In this document: positions 52,960 to 61,231 of the stretch, one piece after another
Layout: every line of letters begins with the position of its first letter
How positions within the stretch are numbered: position 1 is the stretch's first letter
Assembly (NCBI GenBank): GCA_964517665.1
Contig: CAZFCY010000002.1
Coordinates: 18,125 to 82,124 of the forward strand
Source of the DNA: Congregicoccus sp964517665
Lineage (GTDB): Bacteria > Verrucomicrobiota > Verrucomicrobiia > Opitutales > Opitutaceae
Reading direction: 5' to 3'
Length of the DNA stretch: 64,000 nt
Position numbers and translations under genes: made by a program
Notes under the pieces: model-generated
Told to the model about the DNA's origin: nothing
What the model saw: only the letters and a program-made list of their open reading frames with translations
Databases searched by the model: none

Positions 52960-54057
52960 TCAGGCTTTTCGGGGGTTTGCGGGGGGTGGGAAGGTGTCGA
53001 GCGGGAGGGACGGGGAGATGGGCCAGGCGGAGGCGGGGGACGGCGAAGGCGAAGGCGACGGATGGGGATCGGCCCAGGCGGCGAAGGCGATCATCGCGGC
53101 GTTGTCGCCGGTGTGTCTGGCGAGCGCGGGAAGGAAGACGATCTCCTCCCGCTGAGAAAGGGCGGCGAGGCGGTCGCGGAGGGCGCGGTTGTTGGCGACT
53201 CCGCCTGACAGGCCAAAGCTGCGAGCGCCGGTTTGCTCGATGGCGAAAGCGGATTTGCGCACGAGGACATCGAGCACGGCCGCCTGGTAGCTGGCGCAGA
53301 GATCGGCGCGGCGGCGCAGGGATTCCTCCGGGCCGAGGCCGGCGACGCGGTAGCGCAGGCTGGTTTTGAGCCCGGAGAAACTGAAGTTCAAGTCGCCGCG
53401 GCCCGGAAGCGCGCGGGGAAATTCGAAAGCGGTCGCGTCACCTTCGCGCGCGAGCAGCTCGACCTGCGGGCCGCCGGGGTAGCCGAGGCCGAGGAGCTTC
53501 GCGCCCTTGTCGAGCGCTTCGCCCGCGGCGTCGTCGATCGTGCCGCCGAGGGTCTCGAGGCGGCGGTCCTCGTGAATGACGAAAAGCGCGGTGTTTCCGC
53601 CGGATACGAGCAGGCCGGCGTGCGGGAGGAGGGCCGCGAGGCGCTCGTCGAATCGTTCGGGCGAATCCGCGTGGATCGGAATGAACGGCGACCACGCGTG
53701 AGCGCGCAGGTGATTGACGCCCACGAGCGGGACATTGAGCGAGAGCGAGAGCGCCTTCGCGGCCGAGAGCCCGAGGGCGAGGCAACCGGCGAGCCCCGGG
53801 CCGGTGGTGACCGCGATCTCCTGGACGCCCGGCCAATCGGCGTGTTTCGCCGCTTCGGCGAGCAGGAGCGGGAGCGCGGCGAGGTGTTCGCGCACGGCGA
53901 GTTCGGGAACGACGCCGCCGTACTCGCCGTGGAGCGCGATCTGGCTGCTGATCCATTCGCCCGCAAGACCGCGCGCGGGATCGAAGAGCGCGACCGCGCT
54001 TTCGTCACACGAACTCTCGATCGCGAGCCACATGCGGGAGCGCGCGTCGCCGCTCAT
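52960..54057 (-). CDS. tsaD: tRNA N6-threonylcarbamoyladenosine transferase TsaD
   Basis: Transfers threonylcarbamoyl to A37 of tRNAs that read ANN codons, with TsaB and TsaE. The 365-residue protein has LAIESSCDESAVALF at residues 11-25, the metal ligands in NHLRAHAWSP (HxxxH) near residue 114, LVSGGNTALF near 149, and SFSGLKTSLRYRV near 224. The typical GGVANNRALR follows near 289. A Pro/Ser-rich tail of about 30 residues (PHPSPSPSPSPASAW and beyond) is added to the usual length and lies over a tandem GGCGAA-type repeat in the DNA. The start ATG at 54057 touches the stop of the S41 protease gene. Confidence 0.95.
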   Translation of the reverse strand: MSGDARSRMWLAIESSCDESAVALFDPARGLAGEWISSQIALHGEYGGVVPELAVREHLAALPLLLAEAAKHADWPGVQEIAVTTGPGLAGCLALGLSAAKALSLSLNVPLVGVNHLRAHAWSPFIPIHADSPERFDERLAALLPHAGLLVSGGNTALFVIHEDRRLETLGGTIDDAAGEALDKGAKLLGLGYPGGPQVELLAREGDATAFEFPRALPGRGDLNFSFSGLKTSLRYRVAGLGPEESLRRRADLCASYQAAVLDVLVRKSAFAIEQTGARSFGLSGGVANNRALRDRLAALSQREEIVFLPALARHTGDNAAMIAFAAWADPHPSPSPSPSPASAWPISPSLPLDTFPPPANPRKA

Positions 54058-55338
54058 TTATTTCGCCATCGTGAAACGCGCCTCGGCGGCGAAAACACCC
54101 CGGAGGGCATCGCGCGCGGCGGAAAGCTGGCGGTCCTCGATCGGCTCGAACTCGAACTGTTCCGTGAACTCCTCCTCGCTCATGAGCCCGAGCCGGTTGC
54201 GCTGCACCCCGAGTCGCCGGTCCTCCTCGACGGTGAGGGTGATCGGAATGTCCGGATCGAGGCCGCGGCCGTTGATGACCGTGCCGGAAGGCAGGTAATA
54301 AAGGGCCGTGGTGAGCCGGAGCGCCTCTTCGCCGCCGCGGAGGGGAAGGATCGTTTGCACGGAACCCTTGCCAAAGGATTTCTCGCCGACGAGGACCGCG
54401 CGGCCGGTGTCGTGCAGCGTGCCGGCGACGATCTCGGAGGCGCTGGCGCTGCCGGAGTTGATGAGGACGGCGACGGGATATTCGCGACGCGGCTGCGAAG
54501 GGCGCGCGCGGATGTCTTCGCGCGAGTCCTCACGCCGGCCCTTGGTGTAGGTGATCAGTTCCCCCTTCGCAAAAAACGGCTGGGCCACCTGCACGGCCGC
54601 GTCGAGCAGCCCGCCGGGGTTGTCGCGCAGATCGAGGACAAGCGCGCGCATGCCCTGGGATTCGAGCGACTCGAGCGCTTCGAGAAACTCCTCACCGGTG
54701 CGCTCGCCAAACTGCAGGACGCGCAGGTAGCCGATCCCTTCGTCGAGCATGCGCACATCGCGCACGCTCTGCACCTTGATGATTTCGCGCGTGATCCGCC
54801 GCTCGTAGGTCTCGCCGCTGCGCGGCCGGAAAAGCGTCAGCGCCACCTGCGAACCCGGCTTGCCGCGAAGGAGTTCGAGACAGACATCGAGCGACAGCCC
54901 CTCGATCTTCTTGTCGTCGACCTTCAAGAACTGGTCGCCCCGCATCAACCCGGCGCGCGCGCCCGGCGTGCCGCCGATCGGCGCGACCACGGTCAGTCGC
55001 TTCTCGCGCATCTCGATCTGCACGCCGATGCCGCCGAAGGCCTGCCTCGTATCGGCCCGGAAGGTCTGAAGCTCGCGCGCGGTGAGAAACTCCGAATGCG
55101 GGTCGAGCGAGTGCAACAAACCCTCGAGGGCGGTCTCCGAGAGTTTTTCGTAGGTCGCATCCTCCTCCTTCACGTAGTGCTCGTTGATCAACCGGAGCAC
55201 CTGCCCGATCTGGTCCGCGCTTCGACCGGCCTCGCCGGACGAGAGGAAGCCGCGGCCCTGCACGAATTGCACGCCGAGGACGAGCGCCTGCCCGAGCAGG
55301 AAAGCTGCGGCTGCGACCAGCAAAAGGCGTTTGAACAT
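54058..55338 (-). CDS. S41-family carboxy-terminal processing protease (CtpA-like)
   Basis: Periplasmic or membrane-anchored protease of 426 residues. An N-terminal hydrophobic segment (LLLVAAAAFLLGQALVLGV) anchors or exports it; a PDZ domain lies near residues 95-175 (FGGIGVQIEMREKRLTVVAP); the catalytic Ser is in INSGSASASEIVAG and the Lys in VGEKSFGKGSVQ. LRLTTALYYLPSGTVINGRG closes the domain. The frame runs on upstream through the methyltransferase region but that is antisense to it; the ATG at 55338 fits the membrane segment. It is directly followed by tsaD with TAAATG at the junction. Confidence 0.94.
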   Translation of the reverse strand: MFKRLLLVAAAAFLLGQALVLGVQFVQGRGFLSSGEAGRSADQIGQVLRLINEHYVKEEDATYEKLSETALEGLLHSLDPHSEFLTARELQTFRADTRQAFGGIGVQIEMREKRLTVVAPIGGTPGARAGLMRGDQFLKVDDKKIEGLSLDVCLELLRGKPGSQVALTLFRPRSGETYERRITREIIKVQSVRDVRMLDEGIGYLRVLQFGERTGEEFLEALESLESQGMRALVLDLRDNPGGLLDAAVQVAQPFFAKGELITYTKGRREDSREDIRARPSQPRREYPVAVLINSGSASASEIVAGTLHDTGRAVLVGEKSFGKGSVQTILPLRGGEEALRLTTALYYLPSGTVINGRGLDPDIPITLTVEEDRRLGVQRNRLGLMSEEEFTEQFEFEPIEDRQLSAARDALRGVFAAEARFTMAK

Positions 55339-55371
55339 CCGCACACTCTGGAGAAATCTCGGCGCTTGTAA

Positions 55372-56430
55372 ATGGAGCCTTTGACCTCGCCGCATCCGGT
55401 GTCTGAAGCCTTCGCGCGCCGGTTCGCGCAACGGTGCGACGAGATTCGCGCCGCCGCGCCGCCGGCCACGCGCGCGGCGCCGGATTCGCGGACGCTTCCC
55501 TTCGCGGAATTCATGCGACTCGCGCTCTACGACCCGGACGTCGGTTACTACACGGCTGCGCGCCGGCGCATCGGCACGCAGCCGGGCACGGATTTCCATA
55601 CGGCAAGCGGCATGAAACTCGTCTTCGGACCGCTCGTGGCGGCGGCGGCGGCGCGGCTTCTGGGGAATGCGCGCGCCGCCGGGCACGTGTTCGTCGAGAT
55701 CGGCGCCGAGCCGGGACATGCGGTGCTCGACGGCCTGCCGCATCCCTTCGCCGGGCTGCGGACCGTGCGCCTGGGCGAGGCGATCGAGATCCCGCCGCGC
55801 GCGGTCGTTTTTTCCAACGAACTCTTCGACGCCCAGCCGTTCTCGCGGGTCGTCTTCCGCGCCGGGCGTTGGCGGGAAATGGGCGTGCGGCTCCCCGGCG
55901 GCGCCGGCCCGCTCGAATGGGCCGAACTCGAAGAGCCGGGCCCGGCCGCGGAGGCGATCGCGGGGGAACGGCTCCCGGGCGACGCTCCAGAGGGCTACAC
56001 GATCGATCTGCCGCTCGGCGCGGAGGCGTTGATGCGCGAGATCGCCGGCCAATCCTGGAGCGGGCTCCTGCTCGCTTTCGACTACGGACGCGCCTGGCAA
56101 ACGCTCTGTCGCGAACACCCGCGCGGGACCGGCCGCGGCTACCGCGAACACCGCCACGCGGAAAGCCTGCTGGATTCGCCGGGCGAGCAGGATCTGACAT
56201 GCCACGTGTGCTGGGACTGGCTGGAATCGGCGTTGCGCGAAAGCGGTTTCACGCGCTCAGGGCGCGCAGGGCAGGAGGCGTTTTTCGTGCGACATGCCGC
56301 CGACGCGATCGGCGCGATCGTGGCGGGCGACCCGAGCCCGGTTTCCGCGGCGCGCTCGCAGTTGAAACAGCTCATCCACCCCGCCCTGATGGGCCAGCGC
56401 TTCGAGGCCCTCTGGGCCTTGCGCGGGTGA
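55372..56430 (+). CDS. SAM-dependent methyltransferase, MidA/NDUFAF7-like (DUF185)
   Basis: 352 residues. LALYDPDVGYYTAARRRIG near residue 50 and DFHTASGMKLVFGPLVA near 73 are the opening motifs of the family; VFVEIGAEPGHAVLDGL near 102 binds SAM, and VVFSNELFDAQPFSRV near 144 follows. FDYGR near 222 is part of the catalytic fold. In mitochondria this family methylates an arginine of a complex I subunit; the bacterial target is unknown. It is divergent from the S41 protease gene, only 33 bp away. Confidence 0.9.
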   Translation: MEPLTSPHPVSEAFARRFAQRCDEIRAAAPPATRAAPDSRTLPFAEFMRLALYDPDVGYYTAARRRIGTQPGTDFHTASGMKLVFGPLVAAAAARLLGNARAAGHVFVEIGAEPGHAVLDGLPHPFAGLRTVRLGEAIEIPPRAVVFSNELFDAQPFSRVVFRAGRWREMGVRLPGGAGPLEWAELEEPGPAAEAIAGERLPGDAPEGYTIDLPLGAEALMREIAGQSWSGLLLAFDYGRAWQTLCREHPRGTGRGYREHRHAESLLDSPGEQDLTCHVCWDWLESALRESGFTRSGRAGQEAFFVRHAADAIGAIVAGDPSPVSAARSQLKQLIHPALMGQRFEALWALRG

Positions 56431-56595
56431 TCGGCCCGGGCCGCTTCCTCCGCGAGCGGAATCAGACAGAGGGGACAAAGAGGGCCGATGGCGCCCATGC
56501 CGGAGGGGCGCGCGCCTTTCGCAAAGTCGTCGAGAAACCGCTTGCCTCGCCGGAGCCCCACCCTTTACTCCGACCCCTTTTAACCACCGACAGCC

Positions 56596-56829
56596 ATGGC
56601 ACGCATTTGTCAGATCACGGGCAAAAGGCCCACGAAGGGAAGCATCATCCACCGCAAGGGCCAGAGTAAGAAGAGCGGCGGCATCGGCACCCACGTCACC
56701 AAGGTCACGAAGCGGAAATTCCGCCCGAATCTCCAGCGCATCCGCGTGAAGCTCCCGAACGGCGGCGCAAAGCGCATGCTCGTGTCGGTCAAGGCCATCA
56801 AGGCCGGGCTGGTCGAGAAGGTCGTCTGA
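56596..56829 (+). CDS. rpmB: 50S ribosomal protein L28
   Basis: Large-subunit ribosomal protein of 77 residues, the usual length. It has ICQITGKRPTKGS at the start and VTKRKFRPNLQRIRVKL in the centre; Lys and Arg make it very basic. The Cys of ICQITGK is the only Cys. The promoter should lie in the 165 bp upstream. A strong intrinsic terminator follows. Confidence 0.97.
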   Translation: MARICQITGKRPTKGSIIHRKGQSKKSGGIGTHVTKVTKRKFRPNLQRIRVKLPNGGAKRMLVSVKAIKAGLVEKVV

Positions 56830-56856
56830 ACCCGGAATCTCCCGGAACCCTCTTTC

Positions 56857-56891
56857 AAACGCCGCGTCCATTCTGGGCGCGGCGTTTTTTT
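56857..56891 (+). terminator. Intrinsic terminator after rpmB
   Basis: AAACGCCGCG (56857-56866) pairs with CGCGGCGTTT (56878-56887), a 10-bp stem with an 11-base loop, and seven T follow (56885-56891). It lies 28 bp after the rpmB stop. Confidence 0.92.
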
Positions 56892-56937
56892 GTCCCCTCT
56901 TGCGCGCTCAAACCTCACGCTCTCAGGCCTTACGACG

Positions 56938-58146
56938 ATGCGCATCGCCCTTGTTTCCCAGGAGTATCCGCCCGAGACCGCGAAAGGCGGAATCGGCACC
57001 CAGACGCACGCAAAGGCCCACGGGCTCGCCGCGCGCGGGCACGAGATGGTGGTGATCTCGCGCGCGCCCGACGGAATCCGGTCCGAGCGCATGGACGGCG
57101 CCGTCCGCGTCGTCCGCATCGGCGGCTTCGAGAAGCGCATGCCCGTGCACACCGAGATCGCGGACTGGGTGACTTACAGCGCGACGGCGGCCGAGGCGCT
57201 GGCGCGGCTGCACGAAGAGAAACCGTTCGACCTCGCCGAGTTTCCCGAGTGGGCGGCCGAGGGTTATGTGCATCTGCTTAACCGCACGCAGTGGCATGGC
57301 ATGCCGACCGCGATCCACCTCCACGGCCCGCTCGCGATGTTCGGCCACGTGATGGGCTGGCCGGAAATGGACTCGGAGTTTTTCCGGACCGGCACGCGTC
57401 TCGAGGCGACGGCGGTGCGCCTGGCCGACGCGATCGCTTCGTCGAGCCAGTGCTCGCTCGGCTGGGCCGCGAAGTCTTACGGCCGTGATCCGGCAAACGT
57501 GCCGATCCTCCACACGGGCATCGACACGGAACGGTTTCGCCCGCTCGAGGTGACGAAGCACGCGCGACCCACGATCGTCTTCGCCGGGAAACTCGCGGTC
57601 AACAAGGGCGTCTTCACCCTGCTCGAAGCGGCGCTGGCGCTCGCGCGCGAGTTTCCTGATCTGCAGTTGCGCCTGATCGGGCGCGGCGCGGAAAACATCT
57701 CGGCCGCCCTGCGCAAACGCGCGCGCGAGGCCGGGCTCGCCGGCCTCCTCGATCTCGCGGGTTTCGTGGCGCACGATCGCCTGCCGGAAGCGTTTTGCGC
57801 CGCCCATGTCTTCGCCGCGCCTTCGAGCTACGAGGCGGGCCCGGGCTTCGTGAATCTCGAAGCGATGGCGTGCGGCCTCCCGATCGTCACGACTTCCGGG
57901 AGCGGCACGGCCGAGGTCGTGCGGGATGGCGACACCGGTTTGCTCGTTCCGCCGGATGACGTTTCCTCGCTGGCCGGCGCGCTGCGTCGATTGCTCGACG
58001 ACGCCGCCCTGCGCGCGCGCCTCGGCTCCAACGCGCGCGCCTTCACCGAAGCGGAGGCCTCGACTCCGCGGTGCATCGCGCGGTTCGAGGCATTCTATCA
58101 ATCCGTCGTCGAAGGCGCGCACGGCCAGCGGCGCAGCCCCGGCTGA
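56938..58146 (+). CDS. Glycosyltransferase family 4 protein
   Basis: 402-residue GT-B glycosyltransferase. The start is IALVSQEYPPETAKGGIGTQ, a glycine-rich loop typical for GT4; the C-terminal donor-binding part has FAAPSSYEAGPGFVNLEAMACG near residue 293 with the EX7E motif Glu residues, and DGDTGLLVPPDD near 330. It follows the rpmB terminator and starts a new unit with a polysaccharide pyruvyl transferase family gene 53 bp later. The ATG at 56938 is used because the family start is at MRIALVS; the frame is open 16 codons further. Confidence 0.93.
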   Translation: MRIALVSQEYPPETAKGGIGTQTHAKAHGLAARGHEMVVISRAPDGIRSERMDGAVRVVRIGGFEKRMPVHTEIADWVTYSATAAEALARLHEEKPFDLAEFPEWAAEGYVHLLNRTQWHGMPTAIHLHGPLAMFGHVMGWPEMDSEFFRTGTRLEATAVRLADAIASSSQCSLGWAAKSYGRDPANVPILHTGIDTERFRPLEVTKHARPTIVFAGKLAVNKGVFTLLEAALALAREFPDLQLRLIGRGAENISAALRKRAREAGLAGLLDLAGFVAHDRLPEAFCAAHVFAAPSSYEAGPGFVNLEAMACGLPIVTTSGSGTAEVVRDGDTGLLVPPDDVSSLAGALRRLLDDAALRARLGSNARAFTEAEASTPRCIARFEAFYQSVVEGAHGQRRSPG

Positions 58147-58199
58147 TCGATCGATCGCGAGGAACCGCGCCCACAAAACAACGTCCATCCTTTGCGCCT

Positions 58200-59153
58200 G
58201 TGATCCACCACGTATTCGCGAACCGCAGCAACGCCGGCGACTGGCTCTCGGCCATCGGCATCCAACAACTCCTCGCCTCCGCGCCGGGCGGCATCACCGG
58301 GCATTTGTGCGACACGCCCTTTGTCCCGGAAACGCTCGCGCAGCTCGAGCGCGCCGGGCCGGATGACCTCATCGTGCTCGGCGGCGGCGGGTTGTTCATG
58401 GATTATTTTTCGCCGTTCTGGCGCGGCTTCCTGCCCATCGCGAGCCGCGTGCCGTTTGTGATCTGGGGCGTCGGCGCCTGCGACATCATCAACCGCGACT
58501 CGCTTCCGCCGCGCGACCTCATCCAGAAGGTGGTTTCACAAAGCCGGCTCTGTGTCGTGCGCGACGAACTCACGCGCGCATTCATCGGCGACAACCATCT
58601 GCGCGCGCCCGTGCCATGCCCGACGATCAATGCGCTGGAGGGCCGCCACGGCGAACCCGCGGGCCTCGTCCTGCACGTCGATCACTACGAAAACGTCGGG
58701 CCGGAAAACTTCGAGAAGATGGAGCGGTTTGCCGCCGACTTCGCCGCGTGCGCCAGCCGCCGGCCCCGCAAGACGAACAACCTCCTGAACGCCGGCCGCA
58801 GGCCCGAGCTGGAAAAGATCGTCGAACTCTACCTCGCGGCGGACGTCGTGCTGACTTCGCGCCTGCACGGTTGCATCATCGCGGCCGCGCTCGGGCGTCC
58901 CTTTCTCGCCGTGACCGGTGATCGCAAGGTCGATTCCTTCATGCGCGCCGCCGGCCTGGAAGACTGGCTTTGCCCGCTCGACGACGTGGATTCCATCCCT
59001 GACCGTCTCGTCGCGCTCGATCGCGAACGCCCCTCGGCGGCGGCCTTCGTCGCGCAGGCGCGGGAAGACAATCGGGCAATCGCGGCGGAGATTCTGGGGC
59101 GGCTGGAGGATGACGGCCCTTCGGGCTCCAAAGACAGAGTGAATCGGCCCTGA
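58200..59153 (+). CDS. Polysaccharide pyruvyl transferase family protein
   Basis: 317 residues from a GTG at 58200. Members of this family add pyruvate ketals to exopolysaccharide sugars, though others are glycosyltransferase-like. Motifs: NRSNAGDWLSAIGIQQLL near residue 7, DDLIVLGGGGLF near 60, IWGVGACDIINR near 88, AADVVLTSRLHGCIIAAALG near 219. Together with the GT4 gene it probably modifies an extracellular glycan. The open frame extends upstream into the GT4 gene, without a family-like sequence. Confidence 0.85.
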   Translation: MIHHVFANRSNAGDWLSAIGIQQLLASAPGGITGHLCDTPFVPETLAQLERAGPDDLIVLGGGGLFMDYFSPFWRGFLPIASRVPFVIWGVGACDIINRDSLPPRDLIQKVVSQSRLCVVRDELTRAFIGDNHLRAPVPCPTINALEGRHGEPAGLVLHVDHYENVGPENFEKMERFAADFAACASRRPRKTNNLLNAGRRPELEKIVELYLAADVVLTSRLHGCIIAAALGRPFLAVTGDRKVDSFMRAAGLEDWLCPLDDVDSIPDRLVALDRERPSAAAFVAQAREDNRAIAAEILGRLEDDGPSGSKDRVNRP

Positions 59154-59234
59154 CGCGGTTCCGCGGATTCGCGGATAAAGGGTTGCCGGAGAGCCGTTGT
59201 GGCGATAGGGGTTCAGGCGCTTTCTGGAAACCCA

Positions 59235-59672
59235 ATGAACGTTCCCGTATCAACCTTGTTGGCGGACAAGACCCCGGTCATCCATGCGGTGCCCGTTTCC
59301 GCCACTGTTGAGGACGCGGTCCGGTTGATGAATCGCCACAAGGTCGGCTCGGTCGTGGTCATGGACGACGACCGGCTCACCGGCATCTTCACCGAGCGTG
59401 ACGTCCTCTACCGGGTCGTGGCCGCCGGCCTCGCGCCAGCGTCCACTCCCGTTTCCGAAGTGATGACTCCGAACCCGAAGACGATCTCCCGGGAGATGAG
59501 CATTCAGGACACGCTCGAGCTGATCAGCGAGAAACGCTGCCGTCACCTGCCGGTCATGGACGGCGACCGCATGGTCGGACTCGTTTCGCAGGGCGACATC
59601 ACCCGCTGGCTCGTCGACGCGCATCGCGCGCACGCCGAGCAACTGATGAACTATATCACCGGCGGAGGCTGA
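59235..59672 (+). CDS. CBS-domain protein
   Basis: 145 residues with two CBS repeats (residues about 10-62: VEDAVRLMNRHKVGSVVVMD then LTGIFTERDVL; and about 72-125: TISREMSIQDTLELISEKRC then LVSQGDITRWL). Such stand-alone pairs bind adenosine nucleotides or SAM and act as energy or ion sensors. There is no catalytic domain. The start ATG at 59235 follows an in-frame open stretch of 12 codons that I leave out. Confidence 0.93.
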   Translation: MNVPVSTLLADKTPVIHAVPVSATVEDAVRLMNRHKVGSVVVMDDDRLTGIFTERDVLYRVVAAGLAPASTPVSEVMTPNPKTISREMSIQDTLELISEKRCRHLPVMDGDRMVGLVSQGDITRWLVDAHRAHAEQLMNYITGGG

Positions 59673-59689
59673 GGCTGCCGCCCGACTTT

Positions 59690-59730
59690 GCCCCCGGATG
59701 CGGCTTCGCGGCGTCCGGGGGCTTTTTCTT
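59690..59730 (+). terminator. Intrinsic terminator after the CBS gene
   Basis: GCCCCCGGA (59690-59698) pairs with TCCGGGGGC (59714-59722), the stem extends inward with GC pairs, and TTTTTCTTTT follows. It lies 18 bp after the CBS-domain stop and 16 bp before the stop of the convergent ATP-grasp-like gene. Confidence 0.9.
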
Positions 59731-59745
59731 TTCCACCTTTCCCGG

Positions 59746-61152
59746 CTACTCCGCCGGCGCGCGGACGCACGGCAGCAAGGCGGCATCGACCATTCCGTGG
59801 ATGATCTTCTTGTCCGGCGGGCAGAACGTCGCGAGCGCGCCCGACAAACGGGCCTCCGCGCCGACGATCATGAAATACGGGCAGAGCCGCAGGCGGCCCT
59901 GCGCTTCGTGGACGCCCGAGCCGTCCTCGCCGTAGAGGCGGTGTTTCAAACGCTTCGGCTTCCGGTATTCCTGGAGCAGGTGCAGGTTGTTCGCGCTGAC
60001 ATCGAGCGCCTCGTCCAGGCCCTGTTGCCATTCCTCGCGGGAGCAATCGCTGCCGAGCAGGACCCCGCGCGCCCCCCAGGCGGTTTCGTGGAAACCGGAG
60101 ATCTTCAGAATCAGGTCGCGTTCCTTTTGCGAAGCCTGGGCGAGGTCGCGCCAGTCGTTCATCGGACGGCCGCCGACAAGCGGCCCGTCGAGCACGGCGC
60201 TCGGCGGCAGCGGCGCGGGATCGATCACCCAGGAGCGCGGAATCAACCGCCGCATGAGCCGGAGCGACGCGCGCGACATGTTCTCCGCCCAAAAGTCGCC
60301 CAGCAGATGATGGTGAAAAAGCGCCATCCCGATCTTCTCCTCCAGAAACGGGCGAAAGGGCGGCAGGATCTCGAGTTCCCCCTGCTCCCACGCTTCGAGC
60401 ATGAACTTCCGGGTGGCGACGTTCTCGAGGTCGAACAGCTCGAAGAAACGGTAGATCACATCGACCCGCTCCGGCGTGCCGTCGACATCGCAATGCAGCA
60501 CGCCTCCGAGAGGAAACAATTCCTCCGGCGCAAGGCAGTACACGCGGTGGCCGGCGCGCTGGAGTTCACCCGCGAGCCACTCCATCTCGGGCCGGTAGGT
60601 GGAGGCTTCCGCGCTCACCACGATGCCGACCGTCGGGGCGCGATCGCGATCGGCCTCGCCGATGAGCGCCTCGAGGAAATGGCGGATCATGGCGTCGCCC
60701 GCGCCGACGATCGTGCCCGCGCCGCCGGCGTTTTCATAGAGGCGGTTGAGAAATGCCGTGAGGCCGATGCCGCCGGGGACGGAATCGAGTTCCGTGAGCG
60801 CGAAACCGTCGTCGGTGACGAGCAGATCCGGACGGATGACCGGAGGCATGACGCCGCGAAGCCGCTGGGAACGCGACAATTCCGTGAGCCAGGCGGGTTT
60901 TCCGCGATCGAGATACTCCGCCGCCCAGGGCGCGACCAGCGGCCGGTTGCGGAGGAGATTGCGCCCGCTCACGCTGCGCAGGTAGAGCGTCTCGAGCGCC
61001 TGGTAGAACTCGAGGCACGCGCGGCCGATCGCCTCCAGTTCCTCGACCTGTTCGCCCGTCAATGGCCACGCGTCGGGCGAAAGCCGCCACGACTTGTCTT
61101 CAAAGAGCGGTTGCGCGCCGAGCGCGGAGCGAAGTTGGGCATGTTCCAGCAT
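59746..61152 (-). CDS. ATP-grasp-like protein of unknown function
   Basis: 468 residues without a clear named family. TELDSVPGGIGLTAFLNRLY near residue 120 and the glycine pattern around it, plus EYRKPKRLKHRLYGEDGSG near 400, look like an ATP-grasp-type ligase fold (circularly permuted kind), where Asp and Glu bind Mg-ATP. IGRACLEFYQALETLYLRSV near residue 42 opens the protein. No signal peptide or membrane segment is seen. It lies downstream of prfB on the same strand, 79 bp apart. It may be a peptide or amide ligase, but I would not assign a substrate. Confidence 0.6.
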   Translation of the reverse strand: MLEHAQLRSALGAQPLFEDKSWRLSPDAWPLTGEQVEELEAIGRACLEFYQALETLYLRSVSGRNLLRNRPLVAPWAAEYLDRGKPAWLTELSRSQRLRGVMPPVIRPDLLVTDDGFALTELDSVPGGIGLTAFLNRLYENAGGAGTIVGAGDAMIRHFLEALIGEADRDRAPTVGIVVSAEASTYRPEMEWLAGELQRAGHRVYCLAPEELFPLGGVLHCDVDGTPERVDVIYRFFELFDLENVATRKFMLEAWEQGELEILPPFRPFLEEKIGMALFHHHLLGDFWAENMSRASLRLMRRLIPRSWVIDPAPLPPSAVLDGPLVGGRPMNDWRDLAQASQKERDLILKISGFHETAWGARGVLLGSDCSREEWQQGLDEALDVSANNLHLLQEYRKPKRLKHRLYGEDGSGVHEAQGRLRLCPYFMIVGAEARLSGALATFCPPDKKIIHGMVDAALLPCVRAPAE

Positions 61153-61231
61153 AAAACAGGAGTCAGGGAATGGTAGGCGGAGCTTGGACAGTGGCGGGCT
61201 GATTCCTGACCTCTGTCCCCTGCCCCCTGAT

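Noticed and set aside
52912..53208. Plus-strand frame of 98 codons, Gly/Arg-rich, at the tsaD 3' end
   Set aside because: It is the antisense of the tandem-repeat tail of tsaD.
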